From: Myxococcales bacterium
GTDB taxonomy: Bacteria > Myxococcota_A > Polyangia > Polyangiales > Polyangiaceae
Assembly: GCA_016706225.1 (NCBI GenBank)
Contig: JADJKB010000010.1
Location: forward strand, 62,001 to 126,000
Length of the DNA: 64,000 bases
Reading direction: 5' to 3'
Under the pieces are notes generated by a model that worked only from the letters and a program-made list of their open reading frames with translations, was not told the DNA's origin and made no database searches. A program made the position numbers and the translations under genes. Shown here piece by piece: positions 24,881 to 33,334 of the stretch; within the stretch, counting starts at the first letter, position 1; every line of letters begins with the position of its first letter.

Positions 24881-26408
24881 CGGTCGTCCTTGGGGAAACA
24901 CAGGCGATCTGCGAGCTGACTGGAGATTTCGGGCCGTCGACACACGCCTGCTGAGACGCATCGTCGCAGACGAGGTCGTCGCCACAGCGTGCCTCGATGG
25001 TCCAGTTCAGGGAGCCGCCGCTGAAGTTGCGCAGGGTGCCGGCTAGCGCCGCGATGGGTTTGCCACGCATGCTGACCGGGTCGAACCCGGAGATGCTGCG
25101 GGTGTTGATTTGAATGCTCTTCGGACCCGGCATCACGACGCGGTAGTTCCCCCGCGACACGTAGCCGGTCCACTCGACGCAGTTCGCCTCGGCGCCGCAG
25201 GCATTGGCGCAGGCCGCCTCGCACGAACCCTTGGTGTCGAAGTCGATGAAACCCGACCCGTCGAGATCACAGTTCGAGGCCGCCTCGGTGAACGCGATGG
25301 GCGGCGGAACCAAGCAGTCACTCTGGCCGTTGTTGAAGGCAATCTCCGGGTTATTCGGGCCGAAGTAGCCGCCAATGGTCACGTTCTCGACGCGCACGAG
25401 CGCGCTCTCGATCTTCTCGAGCAAGGCCGGGTCGTCGCTGGCCACCGGGTCGATGACCACGGGCTCCGGCGCCAGGCAGGGTCCGTCGCCGGGATCGTCG
25501 GCGGTCGCAAATCGCCAGGCTTGGCGAGAGAACGCCGGGAAGGACAGCTCAGTGAACCCGAAGAATTCGACCGCGGTGCCGGTGAGCTTGGTGATGCGAT
25601 CACAGACCCGCAAGAAGGGCGGCGTGCTGAAGGTGAACGCAAAGACGTGGTTGTAGCCGAGCGTGTCACCCACGTCGGTCGCGTAGAATCCGTCGGCGGC
25701 GATCCGGGTGACGATGAGGTTGGCGGGGGCGTCGGTCGCCACCTCGACGGCCTCGAGCTCGTAGGGTGTGGTCGCGCCGCGTCCTTGTACGTCGCCGAGG
25801 CGTGGCAGCTCGAAGCGCACCGGCGCGGAGACCCCGGCGGCGTAGGTGCCGGCGTTCTCGGTGGCGTCGTTGGCGAAGGCACAGCCCGGGTCCTTCGGGA
25901 AATCCACCAAGCCGTCGCCATCGTCGTCGAGGCCGTTGGCGCAGGCCGGGGGTTTGGCGGGATCGTCCGGGATGTAGCCGATGTCCTCGACCCACAGCCG
26001 TGTGGCGCCGCGCGCGTTGCTCACGTGGGTCTTCAAGCCCAGGGCTTGTCCGCCCAGCAAGAGCACGTTGCGCCCCTGTGCACCCGGCCCGCTCACATCG
26101 ACCACCGAGCCGGGCACCGAGCTCACGCGCACGAAGCCTTCGAAAGCCAGATCTGGCGAGCCATCAGGTCGAACGGCTTGCACGTCGAAATCCAGCTCGG
26201 CAAGGCCCGTGGGCAGCGGCAGGGGCGGCTCACCGAGCTGCGGCAGCGGCTGGCCATTCGGCAAACGCACGGTCACCGCCAGGCTCTGGGTGCGGTCCGG
26301 TTGCTGATCGAGCTTCTCGGTGCAAGCCGAGCTCACGAGCCCTGCCGCCGCGAGCAGACACACGAGCGCGGGATTCGCGGCGGGTAGAGTCCGGAGTCGC
26401 GCGCTCAC
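24855..26408 (-). CDS. Lipoprotein with OB-like region and calcium-loop motifs
   Basis: 517 residues from GTG 26408, which overlaps the upstream stop as GTGA. The signal MSARLRTLPAANPALVCLLA leads to lipobox SSAC near residue 28. CANGLDDDGDGLVDFPKDPG near 150-170 is a D-x-D-x-D-G loop of the kind seen in secreted calcium-binding proteins. A beta-rich segment (NLIVTRIAADGFYATD, VCDRITKLTGTAVEFFG) resembles the OB-like domain associated with secreted nucleases and nucleotidases. A second EF-hand-like loop, DLDGSGFIDFD, sits in a Cys cluster near 408. The C-terminus is Cys-rich. Encoded between a 5'-nucleotidase and an outer-membrane protein, it is probably an accessory surface protein. Confidence 0.7.
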   Translation of the reverse strand: MSARLRTLPAANPALVCLLAAAGLVSSACTEKLDQQPDRTQSLAVTVRLPNGQPLPQLGEPPLPLPTGLAELDFDVQAVRPDGSPDLAFEGFVRVSSVPGSVVDVSGPGAQGRNVLLLGGQALGLKTHVSNARGATRLWVEDIGYIPDDPAKPPACANGLDDDGDGLVDFPKDPGCAFANDATENAGTYAAGVSAPVRFELPRLGDVQGRGATTPYELEAVEVATDAPANLIVTRIAADGFYATDVGDTLGYNHVFAFTFSTPPFLRVCDRITKLTGTAVEFFGFTELSFPAFSRQAWRFATADDPGDGPCLAPEPVVIDPVASDDPALLEKIESALVRVENVTIGGYFGPNNPEIAFNNGQSDCLVPPPIAFTEAASNCDLDGSGFIDFDTKGSCEAACANACGAEANCVEWTGYVSRGNYRVVMPGPKSIQINTRSISGFDPVSMRGKPIAALAGTLRNFSGGSLNWTIEARCGDDLVCDDASQQACVDGPKSPVSSQIACVSPRTTDDPNEATN

Positions 26409-28642
26409 TTGCCCACCATCCGCACTCGCCCATCGGCGAAGTTGCCGAGGTTGCGATCGACACAACCGAGGTACTTGCACTGCTCGCCGCCCAGCTGACA
26501 ACCGTTGATCTGGCCCGAGCAACTGGCGATCTGCACCGCGCTCTCGGGGTTTTTGCAGGTGGAGACGTAGAAGTCCGCCACGCTCTGTCGGCACTTGGCC
26601 ACCACACATCGACCTTGTCCGCCGCACCCGCCGTTGGAGAAACAGGTGCCGTCGGCAGCCTGAGCCGCGTTGCCCTGGCAAGCGCACACGTAGCTCGGGC
26701 CAACACTGGCGCAATCTGCGTCGAGATCGCACGCCTTGAGGCCGTCGCTGGTCGTGTGCTCCGACTTCCAACCGCACGGCGTACCCCCGCGCACCCAGTC
26801 GATGAGCGCATCGCGCTGCTGGATCTTGGTATCGAGCTGGGTGGTGTTGCGCTTCAGGACGACGAAGCCGCTGCCGCCCTGCGCCAGGTAGGTGCTGGTC
26901 GCGAGCTCGTAGGAACCCTCGGAGTCGATCGGGCTCAGACAGCGACCGAGCCCGGCTTTGTCGAGCCGCCCGAGATCACAGGCGTTGGGCTGATTGCCGC
27001 AGTCGGCGTCCGTCGAGCAGGGTGTGTCGGTGGACCCGATGTAAATGTGCTCGGCGCAAGCCTTGATCGTGCAGCCGCCGGCCACGCACTCGTTGGACGC
27101 ACACTGCTCGTTGTTCTGGCAAGGCGGCGGCTGCTGCGTCGTGCAGCCCTTGCAGTTGACCACGATTCGCGCTCCTGCGATCTGCACCTGGGTGGCGCAA
27201 CCGCGGCTCGCCGAGCGTCGCGCGACGAAATCGAACAGCTCCTGCACCTCGGAGCCGGACAGCTGCATCTTGCTGATGCTGTTGTCGAACGGGAAGATGT
27301 TGAACATCTGCTCGACGGTGATCGGCCCCGGCACCAGATCGGCGCGAATGCCCGTGGTGTTGGTCAGCGAGAAATCCGTCTCGATGCCCAGCCGTCGCCA
27401 CATGGCGCTCGAGATCAAGTTGCCGAGCGGAGAATCGCCGCCGCCGGTTCCAAAGCGCCTTGCGCCGTCCGGAGCAAATCCGACCAAGAGATCGAGATCG
27501 ACCAAGAGATCGAGCCCCGCTCGGTACGGCTCGAGCACCTCGGACACCGCGCGGTCCATCGGCAGATCCGAGGTGATCGGGGTGATCGTGTACTGATGGC
27601 TGGCGATCTCGAAGCCGTTCAGCGGATCGTAGGGGAAGTCGAGGTCCTCTTGCCGGTTGCTGAGCACCAGGTCGAGCCGTCCGACGTACTTGCTGAAGGC
27701 CCCCGAGTGTGTGAGCAGCGCCCGACGCGGGTTGCAGTAGCGGCGCTTGGGGTGCCCGTCGGCGTCCCGGAGGTAGATGTAGTGTTGCCCAGCTTCGTCG
27801 ACGCGCGCGCAGTCTTCGACGGTCTGCGGAGGCTGCAGCACGATGTGGTTGTGCCCGCCCAGTACCACGTCGATGCCCGTGGTCCCGCGGATCATCTCCT
27901 GGTCCGACGACAGCCCCAGGTGGGTCACGAAGACGATCACGTCCACCAAAGGCCGCAACAGATCGATGTAGGCCTGAGCGACGTCGATGGTCTCGAGCGG
28001 CGTGATCCCCAGCCGACTCGGCCGTTCGTAGAGGGACGAGAGGCTGGACAGGTTGCCCATGCCGATGACCCCCACCTTGAGGCCGCGCAGGTTGAACGTC
28101 GTGAACGGCTGCAGCACGTTCTCGAGGCCGGGGCTCATGGGGTTCTGCGGGTCGTCGAGCAGGTAGTTCGCAGCCAGCACCGGGTAGTTGGCCCACTTGT
28201 AGAGCTGGGTCCGTGCGTTCAGCGCGCCCTTGTCGAACTCGTGGTTGGCGATGACCTGTGCGTCGATGCCCATGGCGCTGAGCGCCCGGATCTCGGCCTC
28301 ACCGTCGAAGAAGTTGAAGACCGGCGCGCCCTGGAAACAGTCGCCCCCGTCGATGTGCAGGACGCGATCGCTCTTGGCTCGCTCGCGCGCGACGACCGAC
28401 GCCATGCGTGCGACGCCACCCACCGTAGTGACGGCGTCCGCTGTGCCGAGCCCGAGCGAGGCGTCACTCTGGGTGATCTGGATGGCGTACGGAAACAGGC
28501 GAGAGTGGATGTCCGAGGTGTGGATCAGCGTGAGCTTGGTCTGGCCCTTGAGCGCCACCGCCGGCGGGTTCTCCGGGCAGCCGGCCAGGGAGACCGCGCA
28601 CAAGAGGGCGAGCAAGATGGACAGAAACGCTCGCCAGCTCAT
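26405..28642 (-). CDS. Lipoprotein 5'-nucleotidase / metallophosphoesterase with Cys-rich insertions
   Basis: 745 residues, about 200 more than UshA. The signal MSWRAFLSILLALLCAVSLA leads to lipobox SLAGC (Cys22). The calcineurin-like domain begins LTLIHTSDIHSRLFPY and includes HIDGGDCFQGAP, VIANHEFDKG, FVTHLGLSSDQ and LGGHNHIVLQPP, giving all expected metal ligands. The C-terminal 5'-nucleotidase domain contains GDSPLGNLISSAMW and TNTTGIRADL. A Cys-rich insertion of about 90 residues and a second Cys-rich region at the C-terminus (CACQGNAAQ, CGGQGRCVVAKC) are not part of the normal family. It should hydrolyse extracellular nucleotides. It is the first gene of an operon with 24855 and 23066. 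TTGGCG, a 17-nt spacer and TAATGC form a possible promoter just upstream. Confidence 0.88.
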   Translation of the reverse strand: MSWRAFLSILLALLCAVSLAGCPENPPAVALKGQTKLTLIHTSDIHSRLFPYAIQITQSDASLGLGTADAVTTVGGVARMASVVARERAKSDRVLHIDGGDCFQGAPVFNFFDGEAEIRALSAMGIDAQVIANHEFDKGALNARTQLYKWANYPVLAANYLLDDPQNPMSPGLENVLQPFTTFNLRGLKVGVIGMGNLSSLSSLYERPSRLGITPLETIDVAQAYIDLLRPLVDVIVFVTHLGLSSDQEMIRGTTGIDVVLGGHNHIVLQPPQTVEDCARVDEAGQHYIYLRDADGHPKRRYCNPRRALLTHSGAFSKYVGRLDLVLSNRQEDLDFPYDPLNGFEIASHQYTITPITSDLPMDRAVSEVLEPYRAGLDLLVDLDLLVGFAPDGARRFGTGGGDSPLGNLISSAMWRRLGIETDFSLTNTTGIRADLVPGPITVEQMFNIFPFDNSISKMQLSGSEVQELFDFVARRSASRGCATQVQIAGARIVVNCKGCTTQQPPPCQNNEQCASNECVAGGCTIKACAEHIYIGSTDTPCSTDADCGNQPNACDLGRLDKAGLGRCLSPIDSEGSYELATSTYLAQGGSGFVVLKRNTTQLDTKIQQRDALIDWVRGGTPCGWKSEHTTSDGLKACDLDADCASVGPSYVCACQGNAAQAADGTCFSNGGCGGQGRCVVAKCRQSVADFYVSTCKNPESAVQIASCSGQINGCQLGGEQCKYLGCVDRNLGNFADGRVRMVGK

Positions 28643-28734
28643 TGAATTATCGGCATTAGCAAGACGGCGGGGGGGCGCCAAGCCCTACGATTTTCGCCCT
28701 CGCGGTGAGTCCGTCGCCTGACCCCGATGCGCGG

Positions 28735-28756
28735 AAGAAAGGGCCCCGTGGTGCCC
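28735..28756 (-). terminator. Possible terminator after ptsI
   Basis: On the minus strand GGGC-ACCACGGG-GCCC is followed by TTTCTT, starting 10 bp after the ptsI stop. The stem is only 4-5 bp, so the call is weak, but the position at the end of the long rpoN-pts cluster fits. Confidence 0.35.
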
Positions 28757-28765
28757 GATTTGGCC

Positions 28766-30544
28766 TCAGCGGCCGTAGACCAAATCGACCAGGCGCTCCC
28801 CCAGGGTCTTGGCGACCCAATCCTCGATCTCGGCGGCCGTCGCCAGCGTGAGCGCGTGTGCGGCGGCTTGCTCGACCTCGTCGATGGTGAAACGACCGAT
28901 GGCCATCTTCACTTTCGGAATGGCCGCGGCCTCCAGACTCAGCGAGCGCACCCCGAGACCGACCAGGAGTGCGCTCGCGATGGGATCGCTCGCCATGGCT
29001 CCACACACACTGACCTCGCGCCCGTGGGCCGCGCCGGCCACGACCACGCCGCGGATCAGGCGCAGGATCGCGGGGTCGAACGGCGTTGCGAGATAAGCGA
29101 GGCCCGGGCTCCCGCGATCGACCGCCAGGCAATACTGGACCAGATCATTCGTACCGATGCTGAGGAAGGCAGACTCGCGGGCAAATTCGTCGGCCATCAC
29201 GGCCGCGCTCGGGACCTCGACCATGATGCCGAGCGGAATGCCGTCGGCGCGAGCATGCCCGGCCCGATCCACATCGGCGATCGCGCTTTCGAGCAGCCCC
29301 TTCACCGCGCGCAGCTCGGTCAGGCTAGCGACCATCGGCACCATGATGCTCAGGCGACCGTGGGCCGACGCTCGCACCATGGCCCTGAGCTGGGTGCCAA
29401 ATAACTCCGGCCGTGCCAGCCCGAGACGCACCGCCCTGAGCCCCAGCGCCGGGTTCATGTCCGGAGGCAGATGGAACGCCGAGACGAACTTGTCGCCGCC
29501 GATGTCGAAGGTTCTGAGCGTGACCGGGCACGGGTGCACGGTCTCCAAGACGCGGCGGTAGACCGCGTATTGCGCGTCTTCGCTCGGCGGCTCGGTCCGC
29601 TCCAGGAACAGAAATTCGGTGCGGTACAGACCCACGCCTTGCGCCCCGTGGGCCACGGCCACGTCGGCTTCGCCCGGCAGCTCGATGTTCGCCTTGAGCT
29701 CCACCGCCACCCCGCAACGGGTCGCAGCCGGTCGGTCGCGCTCGACCAACATCGCGCGCGCAGCGACCTTGTAGCGCTCCGCGCGAGCCATGGCTTCGTC
29801 CACCGTGGCCGCGTCCGGGCCAACGATCACGCGCCCCCGATTACCGTCGACCACCAGCAGGTCGCCAGTTCCTACCTGGTCGAGCAGCCCTTTGACACCC
29901 ACCACGGCCGGGATCTCGAGCGCGCGGGCCAGGATTGCAGTGTGGTTCGTCCGTGCGCCGACCTCGGTGACCAGCGCCAGCACGTGCTCGCGCGAGAAAG
30001 TCGCGGTCTCGGCCGGTGACAGGTCGTGCGCTACGATGACGACCGCCTCACCTCGGTCCGACACCAGCGGCACACGCGGCTGCCCCGAGAGCGCCATCTG
30101 GATGCGATCTCCCACGAACTCGAAGTCGTGGCTGCGCTCGGCCAGATACGGATCCTCGGCGCCGCCGAGCTGCGCGGCCATCCGGCGCACCGCCGCGTCG
30201 AGCGCCCACTCGGCACACTTGTGCTCCGTCCGCATCTGGCGCTCGACCTCGCCGCGCAGGGTCTCGTCCTCGATCATCAAGATGTAGGCCTCGAGGATCG
30301 AGAGCTCGGCGCGCGCGCGCGAAGTCCGAACCCGCTCCATCACCTCGCGGAGCCCCTTGGATGCCGAGCCCACGGCTTGATCGAAGCGGGCAAGCTCCGC
30401 GAGCGCGGCGTCGGGCTCGATGTGGCGATGTGCGACGCCGGGACGTTTGGTGTCCACGACGACGGCACGACCCACCGCCAGCCCCGGTGCCCCGGCAATG
30501 CCGACGAGCGCGAGCGAGCTCTGCGGCGCGCTGACGTCGTCCAT
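28766..30544 (-). CDS. ptsI: PTS enzyme I (phosphoenolpyruvate-protein phosphotransferase)
   Basis: 592 residues from ATG 30544; GTG 30553, overlapping the ptsH stop as GTGA and preceded by GGGGAGGGGGA, is a good alternative. The phosphohistidine region reads GARTNHTAILARALEIPAVV (His near 200). The PEP-binding barrel shows FDIGGDKF, GLRAVRLGL, GIMVEVPSAA and FLSIGTNDLVQYCLAVDR, and the catalytic Cys lies in SVCGAMASDP. Enzyme I transfers phosphate from PEP to HPr. No sugar-specific EIIB or EIIC genes occur nearby, so the chain probably ends on PtsN and serves regulation. Confidence 0.95.
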   Translation of the reverse strand: MDDVSAPQSSLALVGIAGAPGLAVGRAVVVDTKRPGVAHRHIEPDAALAELARFDQAVGSASKGLREVMERVRTSRARAELSILEAYILMIEDETLRGEVERQMRTEHKCAEWALDAAVRRMAAQLGGAEDPYLAERSHDFEFVGDRIQMALSGQPRVPLVSDRGEAVVIVAHDLSPAETATFSREHVLALVTEVGARTNHTAILARALEIPAVVGVKGLLDQVGTGDLLVVDGNRGRVIVGPDAATVDEAMARAERYKVAARAMLVERDRPAATRCGVAVELKANIELPGEADVAVAHGAQGVGLYRTEFLFLERTEPPSEDAQYAVYRRVLETVHPCPVTLRTFDIGGDKFVSAFHLPPDMNPALGLRAVRLGLARPELFGTQLRAMVRASAHGRLSIMVPMVASLTELRAVKGLLESAIADVDRAGHARADGIPLGIMVEVPSAAVMADEFARESAFLSIGTNDLVQYCLAVDRGSPGLAYLATPFDPAILRLIRGVVVAGAAHGREVSVCGAMASDPIASALLVGLGVRSLSLEAAAIPKVKMAIGRFTIDEVEQAAAHALTLATAAEIEDWVAKTLGERLVDLVYGR

Positions 30545-30549
30545 TTTGC

Positions 30550-30825
30550 TCACTCCCCCTCCCCGAAACGATCGTCGATGAGCTTGCCGATCTCTGCGAT
30601 GACCTCGGCTGCGCCCTCCCCGTTGGCTTCGACGTCGATGTTCGAGCCTTGGGACCCACAAAGCAAGAGCACACCCATCACACTCTTGGCGTTCGCGCTC
30701 TGCCCCGCTCGGGACAGTGTGACCTCACAGCGGTAGCGCGAAGCGACCTGCACCAGCTTGGTCGCGGCGCGGGCGTGCAGCCCCAATTTGTTCTTGATCT
30801 GGAATGTGCTTCTGAGAACGCTCAA
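30550..30825 (-). CDS. ptsH: PTS phosphocarrier protein HPr
   Basis: 91 residues from TTG 30825. LGLHARAATKLV supplies the phospho-acceptor His17. NAKSVMGVLLL supplies Ser48, equivalent to the Ser46 site phosphorylated by HPr kinase, and hprK lies two genes upstream. The TTG overlaps the rapZ stop by 4 nt (TTGA) and is preceded by a G-rich stretch (GGTGGGGGGGTGAG), so translation is probably coupled. No later start keeps the conserved N-terminal strand. Confidence 0.94.
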   Translation of the reverse strand: MSVLRSTFQIKNKLGLHARAATKLVQVASRYRCEVTLSRAGQSANAKSVMGVLLLCGSQGSNIDVEANGEGAAEVIAEIGKLIDDRFGEGE

Positions 30826-31760
30826 CTCACCCCCCCACCAGCGCCCTGCGGTTGCTCCTCGACTTTAGCCTTTTCGACATCGCGGTGCACGACGTCGATT
30901 ACGCGTCCAAGGGCTGCGCCGACGGTCGCGGCGAGACGCTCGGCGACGACGACGGAGCGATGGCGCCCCCCGGTGCAACCAAATCCGACGGTGAGGTAGC
31001 TCTTGCCTTCACGTTCGAAGCGCGGAATCGAAAAGCTCAAGAGGTCGGCGAGCTTGCTCAGCAGCTCACCGGTCTCGGCGTGCCCGAGCACGAAATCGCG
31101 AACCGATGCGTCCGTTCCCGGCAGCGACTTCAACTCCGGCACGAAGTACGGGTTCTGCAAGAATCGGAGGTCGAAGAGCAAGTCTGCGTCTACGGGCGCG
31201 CCGTATTTGAAGCCGAACGACACAAATCGCGCGTGCATGCGCGGTGCGCCGCCGACGCCAGGACCGAACAGGTCGAGCACGGCACGCCGCAGGTCGTGCA
31301 CACTCTGGGTGGTCGTGTCGAGCACGCGCGTCGCCCGCACCCTCAGTGCGGAGAGTTGCTCGCGCTCGATCCGTACGCCCTCGAGCACGTCGATGGCGGG
31401 CTGGTCTCCGGCCGGCCTGAGCGCAGCGATCAGTGGATGTGGGCGCCGGGTGCTGGAGAAACGGCGCAAGAGCGCCGCATCCGAGGCATCCAAGAACAAC
31501 ACCGAGAGCTCACGACCGGCGGCATCGATGCCGTCGAAGACACTGCCGATGTTGTCCAGGAAGCTGCGGACTCGCACGTCGATGCCGAAGGCCAGACGCC
31601 GCACGTTGCCGTGCTCGAGGGCCTCGATGGTCGAGGGCAAGACTGCCGGGGGCAGGTTGTCGACGCAAAAAAAACCCAGGTCCTCGAGGGCGTGCAGCGC
31701 CGTCGACTTGCCCGCCCCGGACAGCCCCGTGACCACGACGACTCGCGTCGCCTCCGTCAT
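30822..31760 (-). CDS. rapZ: RapZ-family nucleotide-binding protein
   Basis: 312 residues. The P-loop GLSGAGKST lies at 12-20, followed by ALEDLGFFCVDNLPPAVLPS. The C-terminal domain has FGFKYGAPVDADLLFDLRFL, NPYFVPELKSLPG and the family signature IGCTGGRHRSV in the form GFGCTGGRHRSVVVAERLAA. In Escherichia coli RapZ senses glucosamine-6-phosphate and guides RNase E to the GlmZ RNA; in other phyla the role is less clear. Its ATG overlaps the hprK stop by 4 nt and its own stop overlaps the ptsH start. Confidence 0.93.
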   Translation of the reverse strand: MTEATRVVVVTGLSGAGKSTALHALEDLGFFCVDNLPPAVLPSTIEALEHGNVRRLAFGIDVRVRSFLDNIGSVFDGIDAAGRELSVLFLDASDAALLRRFSSTRRPHPLIAALRPAGDQPAIDVLEGVRIEREQLSALRVRATRVLDTTTQSVHDLRRAVLDLFGPGVGGAPRMHARFVSFGFKYGAPVDADLLFDLRFLQNPYFVPELKSLPGTDASVRDFVLGHAETGELLSKLADLLSFSIPRFEREGKSYLTVGFGCTGGRHRSVVVAERLAATVGAALGRVIDVVHRDVEKAKVEEQPQGAGGGVS

Positions 31761-32812
31761 TTCTTTCGCTCTCCGAGCGGTGATACCGGCGGCGGCGCCG
31801 AGCTCTCCGTCGCCCGAGCCGTCCGCGCTGGCGGAGCGCGGGTGTCGACCGCGCGACCCGCCTCGGCATCCACGCGTTCGATGAACTCACGCGCGGGGTG
31901 ATGACCCGCCTGGCGCAGGAGCTCGTCGCGCGCCGCGATCTCGATGATCGAGCTCATGTTGCGGCCGGGGCGCACCGGGACACTCACTTCACGAACCGGC
32001 ACCCCCAAGAGCTCACGGTGGTGATCGTCGACCCCAAGCCGCTCGTAGCCCTCCCGGTCGCCGTGGGCGGAATCGAGATGCACCACCAGATCGATGCGTT
32101 TGCGCTCGCGAACCGCGGTCACGCCGTACAGATCCTTGATGTTGAGGATGCCGAGCCCGCGCACCTCGATGTGGTGGCGCAGCAGCGCAGCGGGCTGGCC
32201 GAACACCATGCCCGGGGGTTTGTAGTCGCACTCGATCACGTCGTCGGCGACCAGCCGGTGACCCCGCATCACCAGCTCGAGCGCACACTCACTCTTGCCG
32301 ATCCCGCTCTTGCCGAGCAGCAGCACGCCCACCTCGAACACATCGACCAAGACGCCGTGCACTCGAGCGCGCGGCGCCAGGCGTTCGTCGAGCAGGGTGT
32401 GCAGCGCGGTGATGGCCTGCGACGAACGCTCCTGGGCCACGACCAGCGGTGTGCCAGTGCGTTCTGCTCGGTCCACCAACACCTGGGGCGCGGCTACGCC
32501 TCGGGTGATGATGACCAGCGACAACCCGAGGGCGAACAAATGAGCGGCCGCCTCGTCTTGGTCGGCGGGGGGCAGGCTCTCGATGAACGAGATCTCGGTC
32601 TCTCCCAGGATCTGGATCCGCCCGGGGACGATGCCGTATGGGTGACCCACCAGCGCCAGCCCCGACTTCTGGATCCGCGGGTGGGACACCAGTCGGTCGG
32701 TCCCGCTCCTACCGGCGACCAACTCGAGCGCGAGGTCGAGAGCTCGATCATCGAGCAACGCCCGCACCGTCAGAGAGCGCGTTGCGTTGTTCGGAGGCTC
32801 GTAGACCGTCAT
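31757..32812 (-). CDS. hprK: HPr kinase/phosphorylase
   Basis: 351 residues, longer than the usual 310-330 because of a Pro/Ala/Arg/Ser tail of about 35 residues. The Walker A motif is LLLGKSGIGKSECALELV, followed by HRLVADDVIECDY. The family signature HHIEVRGLGILNIKDLYGVTAV and the C-terminal PGRNMSSIIEIAARD are present. The N-terminal domain (1-135) contains SGLALVGHPYGIVPGRIQILG. HprK phosphorylates and dephosphorylates HPr at the Ser46-type site according to energy status. The neighbouring ptsH keeps that serine, so the pair should be functional. Confidence 0.95.
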   Translation of the reverse strand: MTVYEPPNNATRSLTVRALLDDRALDLALELVAGRSGTDRLVSHPRIQKSGLALVGHPYGIVPGRIQILGETEISFIESLPPADQDEAAAHLFALGLSLVIITRGVAAPQVLVDRAERTGTPLVVAQERSSQAITALHTLLDERLAPRARVHGVLVDVFEVGVLLLGKSGIGKSECALELVMRGHRLVADDVIECDYKPPGMVFGQPAALLRHHIEVRGLGILNIKDLYGVTAVRERKRIDLVVHLDSAHGDREGYERLGVDDHHRELLGVPVREVSVPVRPGRNMSSIIEIAARDELLRQAGHHPAREFIERVDAEAGRAVDTRAPPARTARATESSAPPPVSPLGERKK

Positions 32813-32815
32813 GGT

Positions 32816-33283
32816 TCACCTCGGGTCTATGTCGTGCTCGCTGATCAGCTGGAACACCGCGTCCGAATCATCGGCGGTTATCAGGCGCCTCCGCACCTCT
32901 GAATCCCGCAGCAAACGCGAGATCCGCGCCAGCGCCCGCAGGTGCTCGCCGGCCGCGCGCTTCGGCCCTACCACCCCGAAGATGATGCTGACATCGCCCC
33001 CGTCGATGGAGTCGAAGGGCACCCCGCGCGGGCACAAGATCAGCGCCGCGGCCTGGCCTGGTGCACTCTCGACCGAGGTATGCGGGATGGCCACGCCGTC
33101 GCCGATGCCCGTACTTTGCAGGCGCTCGCGTTCGGCGAGCGCTTCCTCGAGGGCTTCGTTGTCAGCGCCTACCACCGGCGCGATGTACTCCGCGAGGCGA
33201 TGCAGGGCGCTTTTCTTGTCGGACACACTGCCGGACACATCGACGAAGATGCGTCCTCTATCGAGCATTTCGCTAAGGCGCAT
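32816..33283 (-). CDS. ptsN: PTS IIA component of the nitrogen-related type
   Basis: 155 residues. The EIIA-Ntr fold shows DKKSALHRLAEYIAP, RERLQSTGIGDGVAIPHTSV with the phospho-acceptor His near 68, and VGPKRAAGEHLRALARISRL. PtsN receives phosphate from HPr and controls other proteins such as K+ transporters and sensor kinases. It is encoded 3 bp upstream of hprK and 51 bp downstream of hpf, in the order conserved in many proteobacterial rpoN clusters. Confidence 0.92.
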   Translation of the reverse strand: MRLSEMLDRGRIFVDVSGSVSDKKSALHRLAEYIAPVVGADNEALEEALAERERLQSTGIGDGVAIPHTSVESAPGQAAALILCPRGVPFDSIDGGDVSIIFGVVGPKRAAGEHLRALARISRLLRDSEVRRRLITADDSDAVFQLISEHDIDPR

Positions 33284-33334
33284 GAGGGCTCCACGCTCCG
33301 CGGCGCTCTCGCCGAACGGAGGCCCGTTGTGGGT

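Noticed and set aside
24881..24985. N-terminal extension of the outer-membrane protein
   Set aside because: The extra residues precede the signal peptide and lie inside the upstream gene's reading frame.
27811..27820. A third copy of the word AGTCTTCGAC
   Set aside because: It lies inside the nucleotidase coding sequence without the TAGGCTCG partner, so it is not counted with the two gene-end copies.
25766..28645. A 959-codon open frame on the plus strand opposite the nucleotidase operon
   Set aside because: Antisense shadow of well-supported genes; the Arg/His-rich translation matches no family.
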